This document shows positions 10,460-22,180 of a stretch of 64,000 bases of DNA, one piece after another (within the stretch, counting starts at the first letter, position 1; each line of letters opens with the position of its first letter). Source of the stretch: Dipteris shenzhenensis (taxonomy: Eukaryota > Polypodiophyta > Polypodiopsida > Gleicheniales). Under the pieces are notes generated by a model that saw only the letters and a list, made by a program, of their open reading frames with translations, was not told where the DNA came from and did no database searches. The stretch lies in the NCBI GenBank assembly GCA_047967505.1, contig CM106540.1; one strand, given 5' to 3'. The position numbers and the translations under genes are program-made.

Positions 10460-10846
10460 CTACCTGCCCACTGGCCTGCCGCTCTAGGGGTGCACTAGTA
10501 AATCCCATGCAGTAAGAACTGCTTCCACGGCTGATCTCCTAGAGTCAAACCTCTAACAGTTTCAGAACTACTCGGCATAAGACCTCTCTCTAGGACCCTA
10601 GATCACCACTTCACTCGTGCTACTCTACACCAGCAGTGTCCCACCGTGATCTACCTGCCCACTGGCATGCCGCTCTAGGGGTACACCCACTAGTAAATCC
10701 CATGCAGTAAGAACTGCTTCCACGGCTGATCTCCTGGAGTCAAACCTCTAACAGTTTCAGAACTACTCGGCATAAGACCTCTCTCTAGGACCCTAGATCA
10801 CCACTTCACTTGTGCTACTCTACACCAGCAGTGTCCCACCGTGATC
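10460..10846. repeat. 191-bp tandem duplication in LINE C
   Basis: CTACCTGCCCACTGGC begins at 10460 and again at 10651. The two units are nearly identical apart from a short insertion near 10686. Confidence 0.9.
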
Positions 10847-10885
10847 GCCATAAACTGTTTGAGGGGAGGGATTCCTATACTTCCG

Positions 10886-11181
10886 GAGGTGTTACCGGAG
10901 GCCAAAGGCCACTGGCGTGAGAAGCATCAGTGTTGCAATGCTCTAATGCAATGTATCGCGTAGAGTGCACCGTGTAGTGGTGTGCGAGTGTTGTATGCTA
11001 TACTGCAGTGAACGAGACGTATGAGTGTACTGTATGAGTGTACTATGCTAAATGACAATCACCTGAGAACTCCACAACATAAGCAGAATAAGAAAATCTC
11101 GTCATACAGTGGTGAACAATCCCCATATTGGGAAGAGACAAGAGAAATGAGAAAGTGACCAAGTTGGCCAAAGTACATATC
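10886..11181. other. No recognised gene
   Basis: About 300 bp with no coding signal that I recognise. TGAGTGTACT is repeated around 11022-11043. Confidence 0.5.
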
Positions 11182-11671
11182 ACTGGACTAGTGTCTCCAG
11201 GTCACAAGTCGCAAGTCACAAGAATACACAGGTCTATCCCCATAGTAGACAGAGGGTACACACAAGTCTCTCCACACTCTCTCCTTGGCGAGCTCGTAGC
11301 TCTAGCCTCTATCTCTCCTCACACTCTCCTTTCTTCCGCTACAGTGCCGAATGCTGAATGCTCTCCTCTCCCCTCTCCGCTCTCCACCTTCTCCTTCATC
11401 CTCATCCCCCGCCTTAGAGGGTACACACTGGACTAGTGTCTCCAGGTCACAAGTCGCAAGTCACAAGAATACACAGGTCTATCCCCATAGTAGACAGAGG
11501 GTACACACAAGTCTCTCCACACTCTCTCCTTGGCGAGCTCGTAGCTCTAGCCTCTATCTCTCCTCACACTCTCCTTTCTTCCGCTACAGTGCCGAATGCT
11601 GAATGCTCTCCTCTCCCCTCTCCGCTCTCCACCTTCTCCTTCATCCTCATCCCCCGCCTTAGAGGGTCCCT
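11182..11671. repeat. 245-bp direct duplication, non-coding
   Basis: Sequence from 11182 (ACTGGACTAGTGTCTCC) recurs at 11427. It is rich in CT and TCTC motifs, and the open frames here are shifted versions of each other. The source element is not recognised. Confidence 0.9.
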
Positions 11672-11872
11672 TCTTCGCTGAGAATCTCCCCCTTTCTTTC
11701 CATTGGTCATCCTCTTATCTCCTTAGCTGTTGAGGATAGCCGTTGCACCGCTGGCTCTCTTGATGGCTACGGCGACTTCTTGACTCTCTGACTCGCCAGC
11801 CTCTTCTAGTTAGGATGGTGTAAATTCTCCATGTGCCGGTGAGCTGGATCACCGCACCACTACACCACTACA
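11672..11872. other. No recognised gene
   Basis: Short C/T-rich stretch between the 245-bp duplication and the truncated end of LINE B copy 2. Nothing identifiable. Confidence 0.5.
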
Positions 11873-13880
11873 TCGCGAACACCATATCCGCCATAGAGTA
11901 ATGCTGGAAATCACCTCCCAGGCTGACCCTGTAGGTGAAGTAGGCATGGAATCCTGAGCAGGTACAGGTACCAAAAGTAAATCCTGCGGCTCCATGATGC
12001 TGACATCTGTGGGACCCCGTCTCTGGCGACGCTGCATGAAGAAACCGTGGTCTCCTGGCTCTGACTCAAAGAGAGCAAAGGCTCCAGATCCTCTGCCCCA
12101 AAGGGCAGCACCCCATGTCATTAGAAAGAACTCGGATGTATCATATGAGAACAACCTGAATATACTTGTCCATACCACTCTAGAGCTGGGGCAGCTCCAT
12201 AAACAATGCCTACTAGATTCCTCTGCAAGCTGACAACGCTTACACAAGGAGGGTCTACCCATCTGCTGAAGCCAAGTACCCACAGGTATACCCTTATGTA
12301 TAGTGAGCCAAAGAAAATAGGAGACTTTCCTGGCTCTACTGATGCCCCAAAAGTGAGTCCAATAGCTCAGCAACAGCTCTGCAGTAAGTCCCTGTGCGTG
12401 CCAATATTGTGAGGCAGATGGTAGGTTATGAGAGTCTCTCTGCTGAAGCCTTTAACCTGTCCTCGTCGAGTACTGGAAAAAGAGGAGGACGGCCGCCTGC
12501 CACCGAAGCATGCCACTTCCACTCACCTGGGTCCCAATCGAGCTCCGCGAGAGGGCTCTGCTCTGCATCTCAGGATCAAGAACCTCAAGTCCTCCCTGCA
12601 AGGAGGGTAAAGTGATAGTATCCCATGAAGCTCAGGCCCTAGTGTCCTCAGAACTGTCGCCACCACTCCACAGAAAGTTCCGGAGCAATCTCCTCACCTG
12701 ACGAATCGAGTCAACATGAAGGCACCAACATGACGCAACGTAACACATAGTCGCTAGTAGAACCTGGTTGAGTACCAGCGCTCTTCCGACCAAAGAGAGT
12801 CTAGCCATACTCCAGTAGGCTAGCTTTCTCCAGATACTCTCAAGAACTGGGACAAACTGTTGCGTCGGGGACACCTCAATGCCAACCTGGAAGCCTAGAT
12901 ATCTCGTGGAGGTGCCTCTGGGAATCCATACAAAGCCTCTGTCTCCTACTCATGCTGGGGTATCCTACTCAGCTCCAGTCCAGATGCCTTTTGATTTATT
13001 CCAATTAACAAGTCCCCCTGAGGCTAGGCAGAACTTGTCAATCCGCAGCAGTAGCGAGACTAAACGCATCTCCTCTGACTGTCAGTGCCATGTCGTCAGC
13101 AAACTCAGTGTCCAGAAGCTCCTGCTCCTGCCGGATAGGCAGATGGAGGCCTAAAGTGCCATGACTGGTAGCCTGCATAAAGTATCTCATAGCCTCCGCT
13201 ACGAAAAGGAAATATAAAGCCTCTGTCTCCTCCCCATGCTGGGGTATCCTACTCAACTCCAGTCCAGATGCCTTTTGATTTGTTCCAATTGACAAGTCCC
13301 CCTGAGGGAGGCTAGACAGAACATGTCAGTTGAATCCGCAGCAGTAGCGAGACTAAACGCATCTCCTCTGACTGTCAGTGCCGTGTCGTCAGCAAACTCA
13401 GTGTCCATAAGCTCCTGCTCCTGCCGGCAGATGGAGGCCTAAAGTGCCATGACTGGTAGCCTGCATAAAGTATCTCATAGCCTCCGCTACGAAAATGAAA
13501 AGATAAGGTGCAAGCGGGCATCCATGTCGTACCGATCTGGATAGCTGAAAAGCCGGTCCTCTGCCTCCACAGACCACCATCCTGCTAGAAGAGTGGGAGT
13601 AAAGTGAGGAGACCCAGGAAATCCATCTATCACTGAAGCCTAGCTTCCTCATAGTGCCCTCTAAGAAACCCCAGTCCACCCTATGATGTTATCCAAGATA
13701 CTCCGATCTTGGACAATTCCTGTCTAAGTAGCTCTGATGATATCTGGCAGCATAGGCTTTAGGCGAAGAGCCAAGGTCTTCGCTAGGATCTTATAGGTTG
13801 TCCCTAGAAGTGTATTGGGTCTCCAATTACGTAGGACTGTCTTGTCTCCCCCTTTCGGGATGAGACAAATCAATCGATTT
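11873..13880 (-). pseudogene. LINE family B, copy 2: RT to zf-RVT
   Basis: On the minus strand from 13880 downward: RT fingers, then the palm (13398-13679 with GCPLAPYLF), a duplicated palm end (13038-13295 with FADDMAL), the thumb (12632-12874 with VGRALVLNQVLLATMCY) and the C-terminal region (11849-12373). A deletion at about 13683 removes motif A (the AYDRVDW block). The zf-RVT is intact in sequence, with C44, C47, H56 and C61 of the 11849-12373 frame. The 3' end is cut near 11873. RT and C-terminus are contiguous here, unlike in copy 1. Confidence 0.85.
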
Positions 13881-16590
13881 TAACCTAGGGCTCAGAAGTA
13901 ATGCCTGAGTTCTAGCTGCCCTATGAAAATCCCAGCAACAAAAAAAGCATATAGTTAGTGCCTACCTAGCTTCTAGGTCACGTGCACTCACACGCTTTCA
14001 CTTAGACACATAGATGATTGCATGAATAATTGTGCCACACACTTTCATTCCACACTCTAAAAGCATGTATAAAAATAAGATCTCCCACACACACACACAC
14101 AAAAAGGTCATACCTGCATGCCAACCAATCTATTGATAAATGATACACCACATGCACATGGATGCAGGTTCAGAAAAGATGCCGCCACTGAAGAGGATGT
14201 GCAGAAAGAGCCCACCGCCTCAACCACAGGACTCTCTCCAGAGTTCGCAGCCATCTACATCCTCTCAACTACGGCGACCACAGGCATTTGTGGTCCAAAG
14301 CGATAGCTCTGAAGAGGATTCAGTGCATGATTAAGAAAAACAAATGCCACCCTAGTCACCACCGACCTACACAGCCATTGATGGGGCCCAGTCACTGGAA
14401 CTTGTTTGGCCACCTACATCAACTTATGCTCTATCCCAGGAAGCAACATCTTACTTAGAGCAAAGAGGTCTATGCAGTTTGCATGAGAGCCTAAAAATCC
14501 TTGGAGGACAATCGTACAATGACCACATACATCAAAGACTTTCTCCATTCTTACCACTCCAGCAATGCAAAGGTTAGCAAGTACGGTACAATCACTATAC
14601 ATCAAAGCCGACTAAACATTATCCTCGACAATATAGTCATTCAAAGAGCTTTCTCACTGCCAACACAAGATAGCAAATATCGTACACGGCCTGCCGATGC
14701 AAAGTTTCTCGAAGTACAATCTCTCCTCACCAAGGGCACACTGTTCCATAGAGACGGCATATTGCTTCGCACAATTCTTAACCATCGCCTCAAGGAAGCA
14801 TCACAATTGCTATCTACAATCCTGGGGGTTAAGTGCGGCAAGAATCGATCACTTTCACTCCACACATTTGTTTTACTGAGTAGAAAGCTGAGGAAAGATC
14901 GGCACCAGTGTCTGAGGCTACATCATCACTAGTACCGTCCATCGACGCCATGCCAGTCGATAAGCCACAAGGGAAGCTAAGATGAGCCATGCCAGTCGAT
15001 CCGGATTGAGGAATTGCCCCACCAGATGCTACAGCTCGGTGCACAACTGCAACCAATATATCTCCAACAACAGCAGAAGCAACTTGAGCCTGAGGCAAGA
15101 TTGACACCAGAACCTGACGCAAGATCGGCACCAGTGCCTGAGGCTACATCGTCATTAGAACCGCCCATCAACGCCATGCCAGTCGATGAGCCACAAGGAG
15201 AGCTAGTGTTAGATCAACAGTATGACTATTGTACACAAGAGACTGAAATGCCATTAGAACAACCTCCCCCAAGTACTACAGAATCATCATGATGGCCAGA
15301 TCTCATCACCGTCCGTCATTCTCCAACATCAAGCTAGCCAAATAACCCAAATGTCAGAACTATTCACTAGCTTGACCAAGGAAGAATATGCAAGAGAATT
15401 GGATAGACAGACTGCAACATGGACACCACTTGTATCAACAGTATCGCCAGATCTCATCACCGTCTGTCATTCTCCAACATCAAGCTAGCAAAATGACCCA
15501 AATGTCAGAACTATTAACTGGCTTGGCCAAGGAAGAATATGCAAGAGAATTGGATAGACAGACTGCAATAGAAATCGAAGACCAATTCTAGGCAATCGCC
15601 ATAGAGGTCAAGGCACTTCGGATGCAGATAGATAAGAAGGAGGTAGAAGGTAGTGCGGGATGTGACCTCCACCTCCACCAAAGTCAAACACAGCTGACAG
15701 CAGCAGTACAAGCAACGGCAATCCTATAGACCTACTATAACTCGTTGACATCTGCATATGTTCAACAGACGGAGGTAGTCGCACAAGCTCAACTCACTCT
15801 AATTCACAAAGAAGAAGAGCTCCAGGATTGCAAAGACAAGCTTGAAGACATGAAACAATCTTTGCTAGCACAATGTATCTTCAGCATTAACGAGCTTACA
15901 AAGGAATGTAGAATCTTAAACGATCAGCTTACTACCGCTCAAGAGGCCAGGACTTCACAAGCACAAGTCTTGGACCAATGGTCCAATACCACTGAAGACA
16001 CTCCTCAACAGGGAAAGGTCACCTTACAAATGAGAAAGCTTAAGGAGGCATATACAACCATCTACCAGCAATACAAAGAAAAAATGAATGAGATGCACTT
16101 CCAAAAGATAATCATCTCCAAGCTTGAACTCCAATTGCTAGTGCACAACAATGAGGCATTGGAAGACAACACCAATGAAGCTCCAGTACAATGCACAACG
16201 GTGGTGTACCAAGAGCTTGTGGCTGCTCTACAAGTGGAAGATCACCTCAACACACGCGTGCTTATCCAATGAAAGCAACTCCAAATCAGAATCATATGCG
16301 CTCATCCAACAATCAAATGGGAACGTTCCATAGGGACCAAAACCCTGCGCATAATTTGCCAAGACTTGTTCGAAGATGAGAAAAATAGGTTCTGCCTGTC
16401 TACACATGCCGGATTTATAGCGCTCAGGACGGATTCTTTCATTGCATATGTATGCCTCATGGGTAGTCCTCCCCTCAGGGTCATTGCAGGTTTGTTGCCA
16501 TTGCTACAAAGGCCGTCACTATTACTTGCAAGACATGACATAACTGACATCCACCCATGCAGCTGATGATCCCATCGCACTAGCAAAAAG
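13881..16590 (+). pseudogene. Family M, copy B (N-terminus, coiled coil, conserved tail)
   Basis: Fullest plus-strand M copy. The presumed start at 14179 reads MPPLKRMCRKSPPPQPQ and leads to an acidic SDSSEEDSVHD run. The globular region is open at 14501-14932, the Pro/Glu repeats at 15014-15292 and a strongly coiled-coil region at 15745-16272 (QLTLIHKEEELQDCKDKLED). A conserved tail follows with CLSTHAGFIALRT near 16390. Frameshifts, stops and a 151-bp duplication (15296/15447) break the frame. The coiled coil suggests self-association. No catalytic motif was seen and the function is unknown. Confidence 0.6.
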
Positions 16591-16851
16591 AAGTGTCGAA
16601 AGATGACAGGGCCTATCTCACATCTAACTTCCCATATCTAACCACTCTTTCTGCCAACCTCATAATCTCACTTAGCCTTGCTGCTACCACTCTCTTAACC
16701 TTCCCCGGGCTCCATCCTAACATCTATTCCCTCCATCGTCTCTTTGCTCATGCCTCTCACTATTTTTAACTAACCCAACAGTCACAAACTTATGAGCCCC
16801 TCACACCTTCTTCCCCTCCCTTGCTGATTCCTCTGCTCTGCCTTCCAAGGT

Positions 16852-19586
16852 GCGATGGGATCATCAGCTACATGGGTGGGATGTCGGTTATGTCGTACCT
16901 TGCAAATAACAGTGATGGCCTTTATACCAATGGCAACAAACCTGCAATAATCCTCAGGGGAGGACTACCCATGAGACATACATATGCAATGAAAGCATCC
17001 GTCCTGAGTGCTATAAACCCGGCATGTGTAGACAGACATAAGATATTTTTCTCATCTTCGCACAAGTCTTGACAAATTATGCGTAGGGTTTTGATCCCTA
17101 TAGAACATTTTCATTTGATTCTTGGATGAGCAGATATGATCCTGATTTGGAGTTGCTTTTATTGGATAAGCACACGTGTATTGAGGTGATCTTCTACTTG
17201 TAGAGCAGTCACAAGCTCTTGATATACCACCGTTGTGTATTGTAGTGGGGCTTCATTGGTGCTGTCTTCCAATGCCTCATTGTTGTGCATTAGCAATTAG
17301 AGTTCAAGCTTGGAGATGATAATCTTTTGGGAGTGCATCTCATTCATTTTTTCTGAGTATTGCTGGTAGATGGTTGTATATGCCTCCTTAAGCTTTCTCA
17401 TTTGCAAAGTGACCTTTGCCTGTTGAGAAATGTCTTCAGTAGTATTGGACCATTCGTCCAAGACTTATGCTTGTGAAGTGCTGGCCTCTTGAGCAGTAGC
17501 AAGTTGGTCCTTTAAGATTCTGCATTCCCTTGTGAGCTCGTCAATGCTGAAGGCAAGTACTGCCAAAGATTGTTTCATGTCTTCAAGCTTGTCTTTACAA
17601 TCATGGAGCTCTTTTTCTTTATTAATTAGAGTCAGTCGAACTTGTGCCACTACCTCCATCAGTTGAACATCTGCATGAAGTGCTGGCCTCTTGAGCGGTT
17701 AGTCCTTTAAGATTCTGCATTCCCTTGTAAGCTCGTCAAAGCTGAAGGCAAGCACTACCAAAGATTGTTTCATGTCTTCAAGCTTGTCTTTGCAATCCTG
17801 GAGCTCTTTTTCTTTGTGAATTAGAGTCGGTCGAACTTCGTCTGTTCAACATGTGCGGATGTCAAGGAGTTATAGTAGGTCTGTAGGATTGCCATTGCTT
17901 GTACTACTGTTGTCAGCTGTGTTTGACTTTGGTGGAGAAGTGCTGGCCTCTTGAGCGGTTGGTCCTTTAAGATTCTGCATTCCCTTGTAAGCTCGTCAAA
18001 GCTGAAGGCAAGCACTACCAAAGATTGTTTCATGTCTTCAAGCTTGTCTTTGCAATCCTGGAGCTCTTTTTCTTTGTGAATTAGAGTCGGTCGAACTTCG
18101 TCTGTTCAACATGTGCGGATGTCAAGGAGTTATAGTAGGTCTGTAGGATTGCCATTGCTTGTACTACTGTTGTCAGCTGTGTTTGACTTTGGTGGAGGTC
18201 ACATCTCTCACTACCTTCTCTTGAGCTTGAAGAGGTTGGAGGTCACATCTCTCACTACCTTCTCTTGAGCTTGAAGAGCTTGGTTCATGCGCAGTTCATC
18301 TACCTCCTCATCATCTATCTGCGCCCGAAGTGCCTTGCCACTATGGCGATTGCCTAGAATTAGTCTTCGATTTCTATTACAATCTATCTGTCCAATTCTC
18401 TTGCATATTCTTCCTTGGCCAAGCTAGTGAATAGTTCTGACATGTGGGTCATTTGGCTAGCTTGATGTTAGTGAATGACAGACGGTGATGAGGTTTGGCG
18501 CTACTGCTGATACAGATGATGTCCATGTAGCCATCCCGATGATTCTGTAGTACTTGGGGGAGGTTGTTCCAATGGTATTTTAATCTCTTGTATATAATAG
18601 TCATACTATTGATCTGGCACTAGCTCCCCTTGTGGCTCATCGACTGACATGGCGTCGATGGGCGGTTCTAGTGATGATGTAGCCTCAGGCTCTAGTGCCG
18701 ATCTTTCCTCAGATTCTGTGGTGCTGATCTTGCCTCAGACTCTGGTTGCTGCTGTTATTGGAGATATATTAGTTGCAGTTGTGCACCGAGCTGTAGCATC
18801 TCGTGGGACAATTCTTCAATCCCGATCTATAGAATAGGTACTTCTTCTAAGGCATCTGCACTTATTAATATGATAGTAGGAGAAGAAGATGACCGCTCCT
18901 AAACTGGTGAGAAGGGTATGTCCAACTCCTCAATTAGTTTTGGTGACTGGGACAGAGTCATTTCTCTACACTTATCAATGTGATAGTAGGAGAAGTTGGT
19001 AGGGTATGTCCAACTCCTCAATTGGTTTTCGTGACTGGGGCAGAGTCATTTCTCTTTCTTGTGGTTCTTTTTTTATGCCGTGTAGGATATTTGGCACCTT
19101 GTGTTGGTAGTGAGAAAGCCCTTTGAATGACTGTACTGTCAAGGATAATGTTTAGTGGGCTCTGATATATAGTGATTCTACCGTACTTGCCAACCTTTGC
19201 ATTGCTAGAGTGGTAAGAATGAAGAAAGTCTTTGATATTTGTGGTCATTGTAGGATTGTCCTCAAAGGATTTTAGGCTCTTATACAAACATCCTAGATCC
19301 CTTAGCTCTAAGTAAGATGTTGCTTCCTGGGACAGAGCATAAGTCAATGTGGGTGGCCAAACAAGTTCCAGCGACTGGGCCCTATCAATGGCTATGTAGG
19401 TCGGTGGTGACTGGGTGGCATTTGTTCTTCTTGGTCATGCATTGAATCCTCTTCGGAGCTATTGCTCTGGATCATAAATGCCTGTGGTCGTCATGGTTGA
19501 GAGGATGTAGATGACTGCGAACTCTGGAGGGGGTCTCGTGGTTGAGGCGGTGGGCTCTTTCTGTGCATCCTCTTTAGTGACGGCAT
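16852..19586 (-). pseudogene. Family M, copy C (minus strand)
   Basis: The presumed ATG at 19586 gives MPSLKRMHRKSPPPQPR. The acidic segment here continues DQEEQMPP where copy B has a stop, so copy C keeps the older frame at this point. The frame at 19018-19347 holds YALSQEATSYLE and the globular region, which is truncated. The Pro/Glu part lies around 18600-18840. Coiled-coil segments lie at 17465-18400, with a unit repeated at 17475, 17677 and 17937. The conserved tail is near 16900-17060. Upstream there is a TATA box and a short intron-like segment not seen in copies A and B. Confidence 0.6.
17475..18195. repeat. Triplicated coiled-coil segment in M copy C
   Basis: GAAGTGCTGGCCTCTTGAGC occurs at 17475, 17677 and 17937, with periods of 202 and 260 bp. 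A further 42-bp duplication sits at about 18198-18280. Confidence 0.85.
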
Positions 19587-19597
19587 CTTCTCTGAAC

Positions 19598-19693
19598 CTG
19601 AATGCTCTCTAAGTCTTTCTTGATTGTTGAGGACCAATGGACGGTGGGTAGATAGCTAGGTTATCGCTGCGAGATGGGCTCGAAGTAACTTAC
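19598..19693 (-). other. Candidate 5' intron of M copy C
   Basis: On the minus strand ACATG|GTAAGT at 19693 gives a consensus donor and ATTCAG|GTTCAG at 19598 an acceptor, for a 96-bp intron just upstream of the ATG at 19586. Copies A and B keep the acceptor (TGCAG|GTT) but have unrelated sequence before it. Confidence 0.45.
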
Positions 19694-19815
19694 CATGTGA
19701 GGATGGGAGTAGGGTGGTGGTCGATGGAGAGGTGGGAGTGTCTTGCGTAGGCCTCGGAATGGAAAAGATAATGGACGCAAGATGTGAAGAATAAAGAATG
19801 AGGGGGTAGAGTGAG

Positions 19816-19823
19816 TATTTATA
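19816..19823 (-). promoter_or_regulatory. TATA box upstream of M copy C
   Basis: The minus strand reads TATAAATA, followed by a C/T-rich stretch, about 120 bp before the donor site and about 230 bp before the presumed ATG. The spacing fits a Pol II promoter with a short leader exon. Confidence 0.45.
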
Positions 19824-20172
19824 GGAAATGGATTTAGGTTTAGTGTTAAACCGTAAATTCTTCCTGAGCCGTAACTTTTTATGGTTAGTACGGTTTGCTC
19901 TTCTGCAAAAACGTGAAATGATCAAAATTGCAAGCTCTACGCATTTGGGTCCACTACCTAGCCCGATTCTTTATCAAGTGGCTTCTTTTTAAGAAATAAA
20001 GAAAATTTCTTAAGGTAGTAACCCAAGGTTGATGCTTGGGATTGATATGTTTGGCTAGAAATGGAAAAAAATTTACTCTCCTTGCCCTTGAGTGTTATGT
20101 TTGTGAAAGTTCGAAGTAGTTTATTTTTTAAACATACCTATGTATGTTTACTCGTTACTTGAGACGCTAGTC

Positions 20173-20190
20173 TCCCTCACAGCGGCACCA
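20173..20190 (-). promoter_or_regulatory. Possible tRNA primer-binding site next to an LTR end
   Basis: The minus strand reads TGGTGCCGCTGTGAGGGA, which matches a tRNA-Asp type primer site (TGGCGCCGTTGCCGGGGA) at 13 of 18 positions. It directly follows a CCAACA end whose complement is TGTTGG, a common LTR terminus. If real, M copy C lies in the internal region of a minus-strand LTR element whose LTR begins at 20193. Confidence 0.3.
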
Positions 20191-20437
20191 AATGTTGGCT
20201 CTTTTCCACAGCTTCCGCGGGAAGAGCAAGGTTTTCTCAGTTTGCAGGGTTCCGAGGCTTTTTGTCACCTACAGATATATCGGGATTGTCGTTTGTAGCA
20301 TACGTGTAGCTAAGGACCTCGAGTCGTGTTCCAGTGAGAGACGTAGGCTTAAGTGTGGTAAGTAAACATAGTGCATGCATGTGTAAAAGGAATGTGTATC
20401 ATCATGGTTTAGGTAATGAAGGCTTTCATCTTCATTG

Positions 20438-20600
20438 GGGGTTCCAGGGTTTAGGAGGAGTTTAAGGGTTAGGAAGAGGTTTCAGGGTTTAGAAAAGGTT
20501 CCAGGGTTAAAGGAGTTCCAAGGTTTAGAAGGAGGTCCAAGGTTTAGAAGGAGGTTTCAGAGTTTAGAAGAGGTTCCAAGGTTTAGAGTAGAGTACATGG
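20438..20600 (+). repeat. Degenerate GGTTTAG-type minisatellite
   Basis: Units such as CCAGGGTTTAGGAGG and CCAAGGTTTAGAAGG repeat about ten times. Some contain GGGTTTAG or AGGGTTAG, resembling plant telomere units, but the spacing is irregular. A second block lies at 21740-21875. Confidence 0.8.
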
Positions 20601-20740
20601 TGGAGAACTCTGTACATGGTGGAGAACTCGTCTCCCTTGTAGATAATGGAGATTAAGAGTTGAGGAACTAAGGGAATAATCCTCTACCCTTAATCCCCCC
20701 TGAGATTCAATCACTCCCTTTAACTCCTCCACGCGACAAC

Positions 20741-21300
20741 ATGACTAGACGCTGTCGCGACAATGATGGGGATATCGACCTCGATGCAGAGGGTGACAAT
20801 TTCTTTAATCGAAGAAATAATAACACTCAAGGCAGGCGCCCTTTGAGAAAATTTGAACTTCCCAAATATAATGGTAGGGGAGATCCAGCCAAATTCCTCC
20901 AGCATTTTGATGCCGCATGCCGAGCAGGTGGAGATCAATCCCATAAAACCAAGGTGGCTTGGTTTTCCATGGCCTTAACTGATGAAGCGTTTGAATGGTA
21001 CCTAGACCTTCTAGTGGAAGAGGGACCTACTTCAAACAGAATTTAAACAACGCTTTCAAATAGAGAGGCTACAAGATGATCTCGCTCTCCAACTAAGCAA
21101 GATCGAACAAGGCCGTCGAGAAGATGTACGCACACACCTCTAGGTAAGATAAAAAGATTAATCGCCAAATGTGACCCACATCCCAATGCAAAGTACCTCA
21201 CGGCCTGGTTCATTGCAGAACTAGGAAAGAATCCGAAAGGATATGAAAAAGATTAGCAGATATGAAACGTTCAGTACTGCTCATGCGGCAGCCATTGACA
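20741..21300 (+). pseudogene. Ty3/gypsy gag fragment
   Basis: The frame at 20741 reads KFELPKYNGRGDPAKFLQHF and then AWFSMALTDEAFEWYL, the core of the plant retrotransposon gag capsid domain. After a frameshift near 21040 it continues with a segment containing IERLQDDLALQLSKIEQGRR. Gag forms the particle that packages element RNA. The zinc knuckle is not seen. The leader and start are duplicated 1278 bp downstream. A serine/aspartate-rich tail near 21300 leads into a triple repeat. Confidence 0.8.
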
Positions 21301-21388
21301 TCGAGGATGGCATGACGGACTCTGACACTAGCAGTAATGATGGCAGGTCTAGTGCGCGAGATACGTGCTCGAAAAACAGTGAATCAAA

Positions 21389-21755
21389 GTCCACTGCCGA
21401 ACATCAAATGAAGATCGCCTAAAGGCCATGACCATGAAGCTGAAAGAAGACATGATGCAGGCCATGGAAGAAAAACTTCACTTGTCTCAGTTTAGAAAAG
21501 GTTTAGAAAAGTCGACTGCCGAACATCAAATGAAGATCGCCTAAAGGCCATGACCATGAAGCTGAAAGAAGACATGATGCAGGCCATGGAAGAAAAACTT
21601 CACTTGTCTCAGTTTAGAAAAGGTTTAGAAAAGTCCACTGCCGAACATCAAATGAAGATCGCCTAAAGGCCATGACCATGAAGCTGAAAGAAGACATGAT
21701 GCAGGCCATGGAAGAAAAACTTCACTTGTCTCAGTTTAGAAAAGGTTTAGAAAAG
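21389..21755. repeat. Three 122-bp tandem units in the gypsy gag tail
   Basis: GTCCACTGCCGAACATC or a one-base variant occurs at 21389, 21511 and 21633. The units are almost identical, and 122 is not a multiple of three, so the frame is lost. Confidence 0.95.
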
Positions 21756-22180
21756 GTTTCACGGTTTAGAAAAGGTTCCAGGGTTAGAAGGAGCTCCAAG
21801 GTTTAAAAGAAGTTCCAAGGTTTAGAAGAAGGTTTCAGAGTTTAGAAGAGGTTCCAAGGTTTAGAGTAGAGCACATGGTAGAGAACTCGTCTCCCTTGTA
21901 GATCATGGAGATTAAGGGTTGAGGAACTAAGGGAACAATCCTCTACCCCGAATCTCCCTCTGAGATTCAATCACTCCCTTTAACTCCTCCACGCCACTCA
22001 CGACAGGCACCCCTTGGAAAAATTGAAACTTTCCAAATAGAATGGTAGGGGAGATCCAGCCCGATTCTTCCAGCATTTTGATGCCGCATGTCGAGCAGGT
22101 GAAGATCAATCCCATGAAACCAAGGTGGCTTGGTTTCCCATGGCATTAACTGATGAAGCGTCTGAATGGTACCCAAACTG
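21740..22180 (+). pseudogene. Second copy of gypsy leader and gag start
   Basis: Leader sequence at 21770-22000 repeats 20490-20735 at an offset of 1278 bp. The gag core then follows with AWFPMALTDEASEWYP near 22130. It ends abruptly around 22175 in unrelated sequence. Stops and a missing N-terminal segment make it non-functional. Confidence 0.75.

Larger units (their letters stand above)
9654..10885 (-). pseudogene. LINE family C ORF2 C-terminal fragment
   Basis: Minus-strand remnant related to, but distinct from, the LINE A and B C-termini. From about 10885 downward it reads ERGLMP, GDQPWKQFLL, then RLIQIWDHFRQHLIR and SREEIARQPLYHNPM, matching in order the post-RT region of LINE A (RGLMPGQEPWKDFL, SREEIDRQPIMWND). 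Two tandem duplications interrupt it. No RT, zf-RVT or tail is visible. It lies directly behind the 3' tail of LINE A copy 1, so LINE A may have inserted next to it. Confidence 0.7.
13881..19693. repeat. Large inverted repeat of two M copies around a short spacer
   Basis: M copy B on the plus strand (to about 16590) faces M copy C on the minus strand (from about 16852). The arms align over roughly 2.5 kb from the conserved tail back to the M start, with a spacer of about 260 bp. The arms differ by substitutions and by separate local duplications. Confidence 0.85.

Noticed and set aside
20438-20600. True interstitial telomere
   Set aside because: Units are irregular and part of a duplicated gypsy leader.
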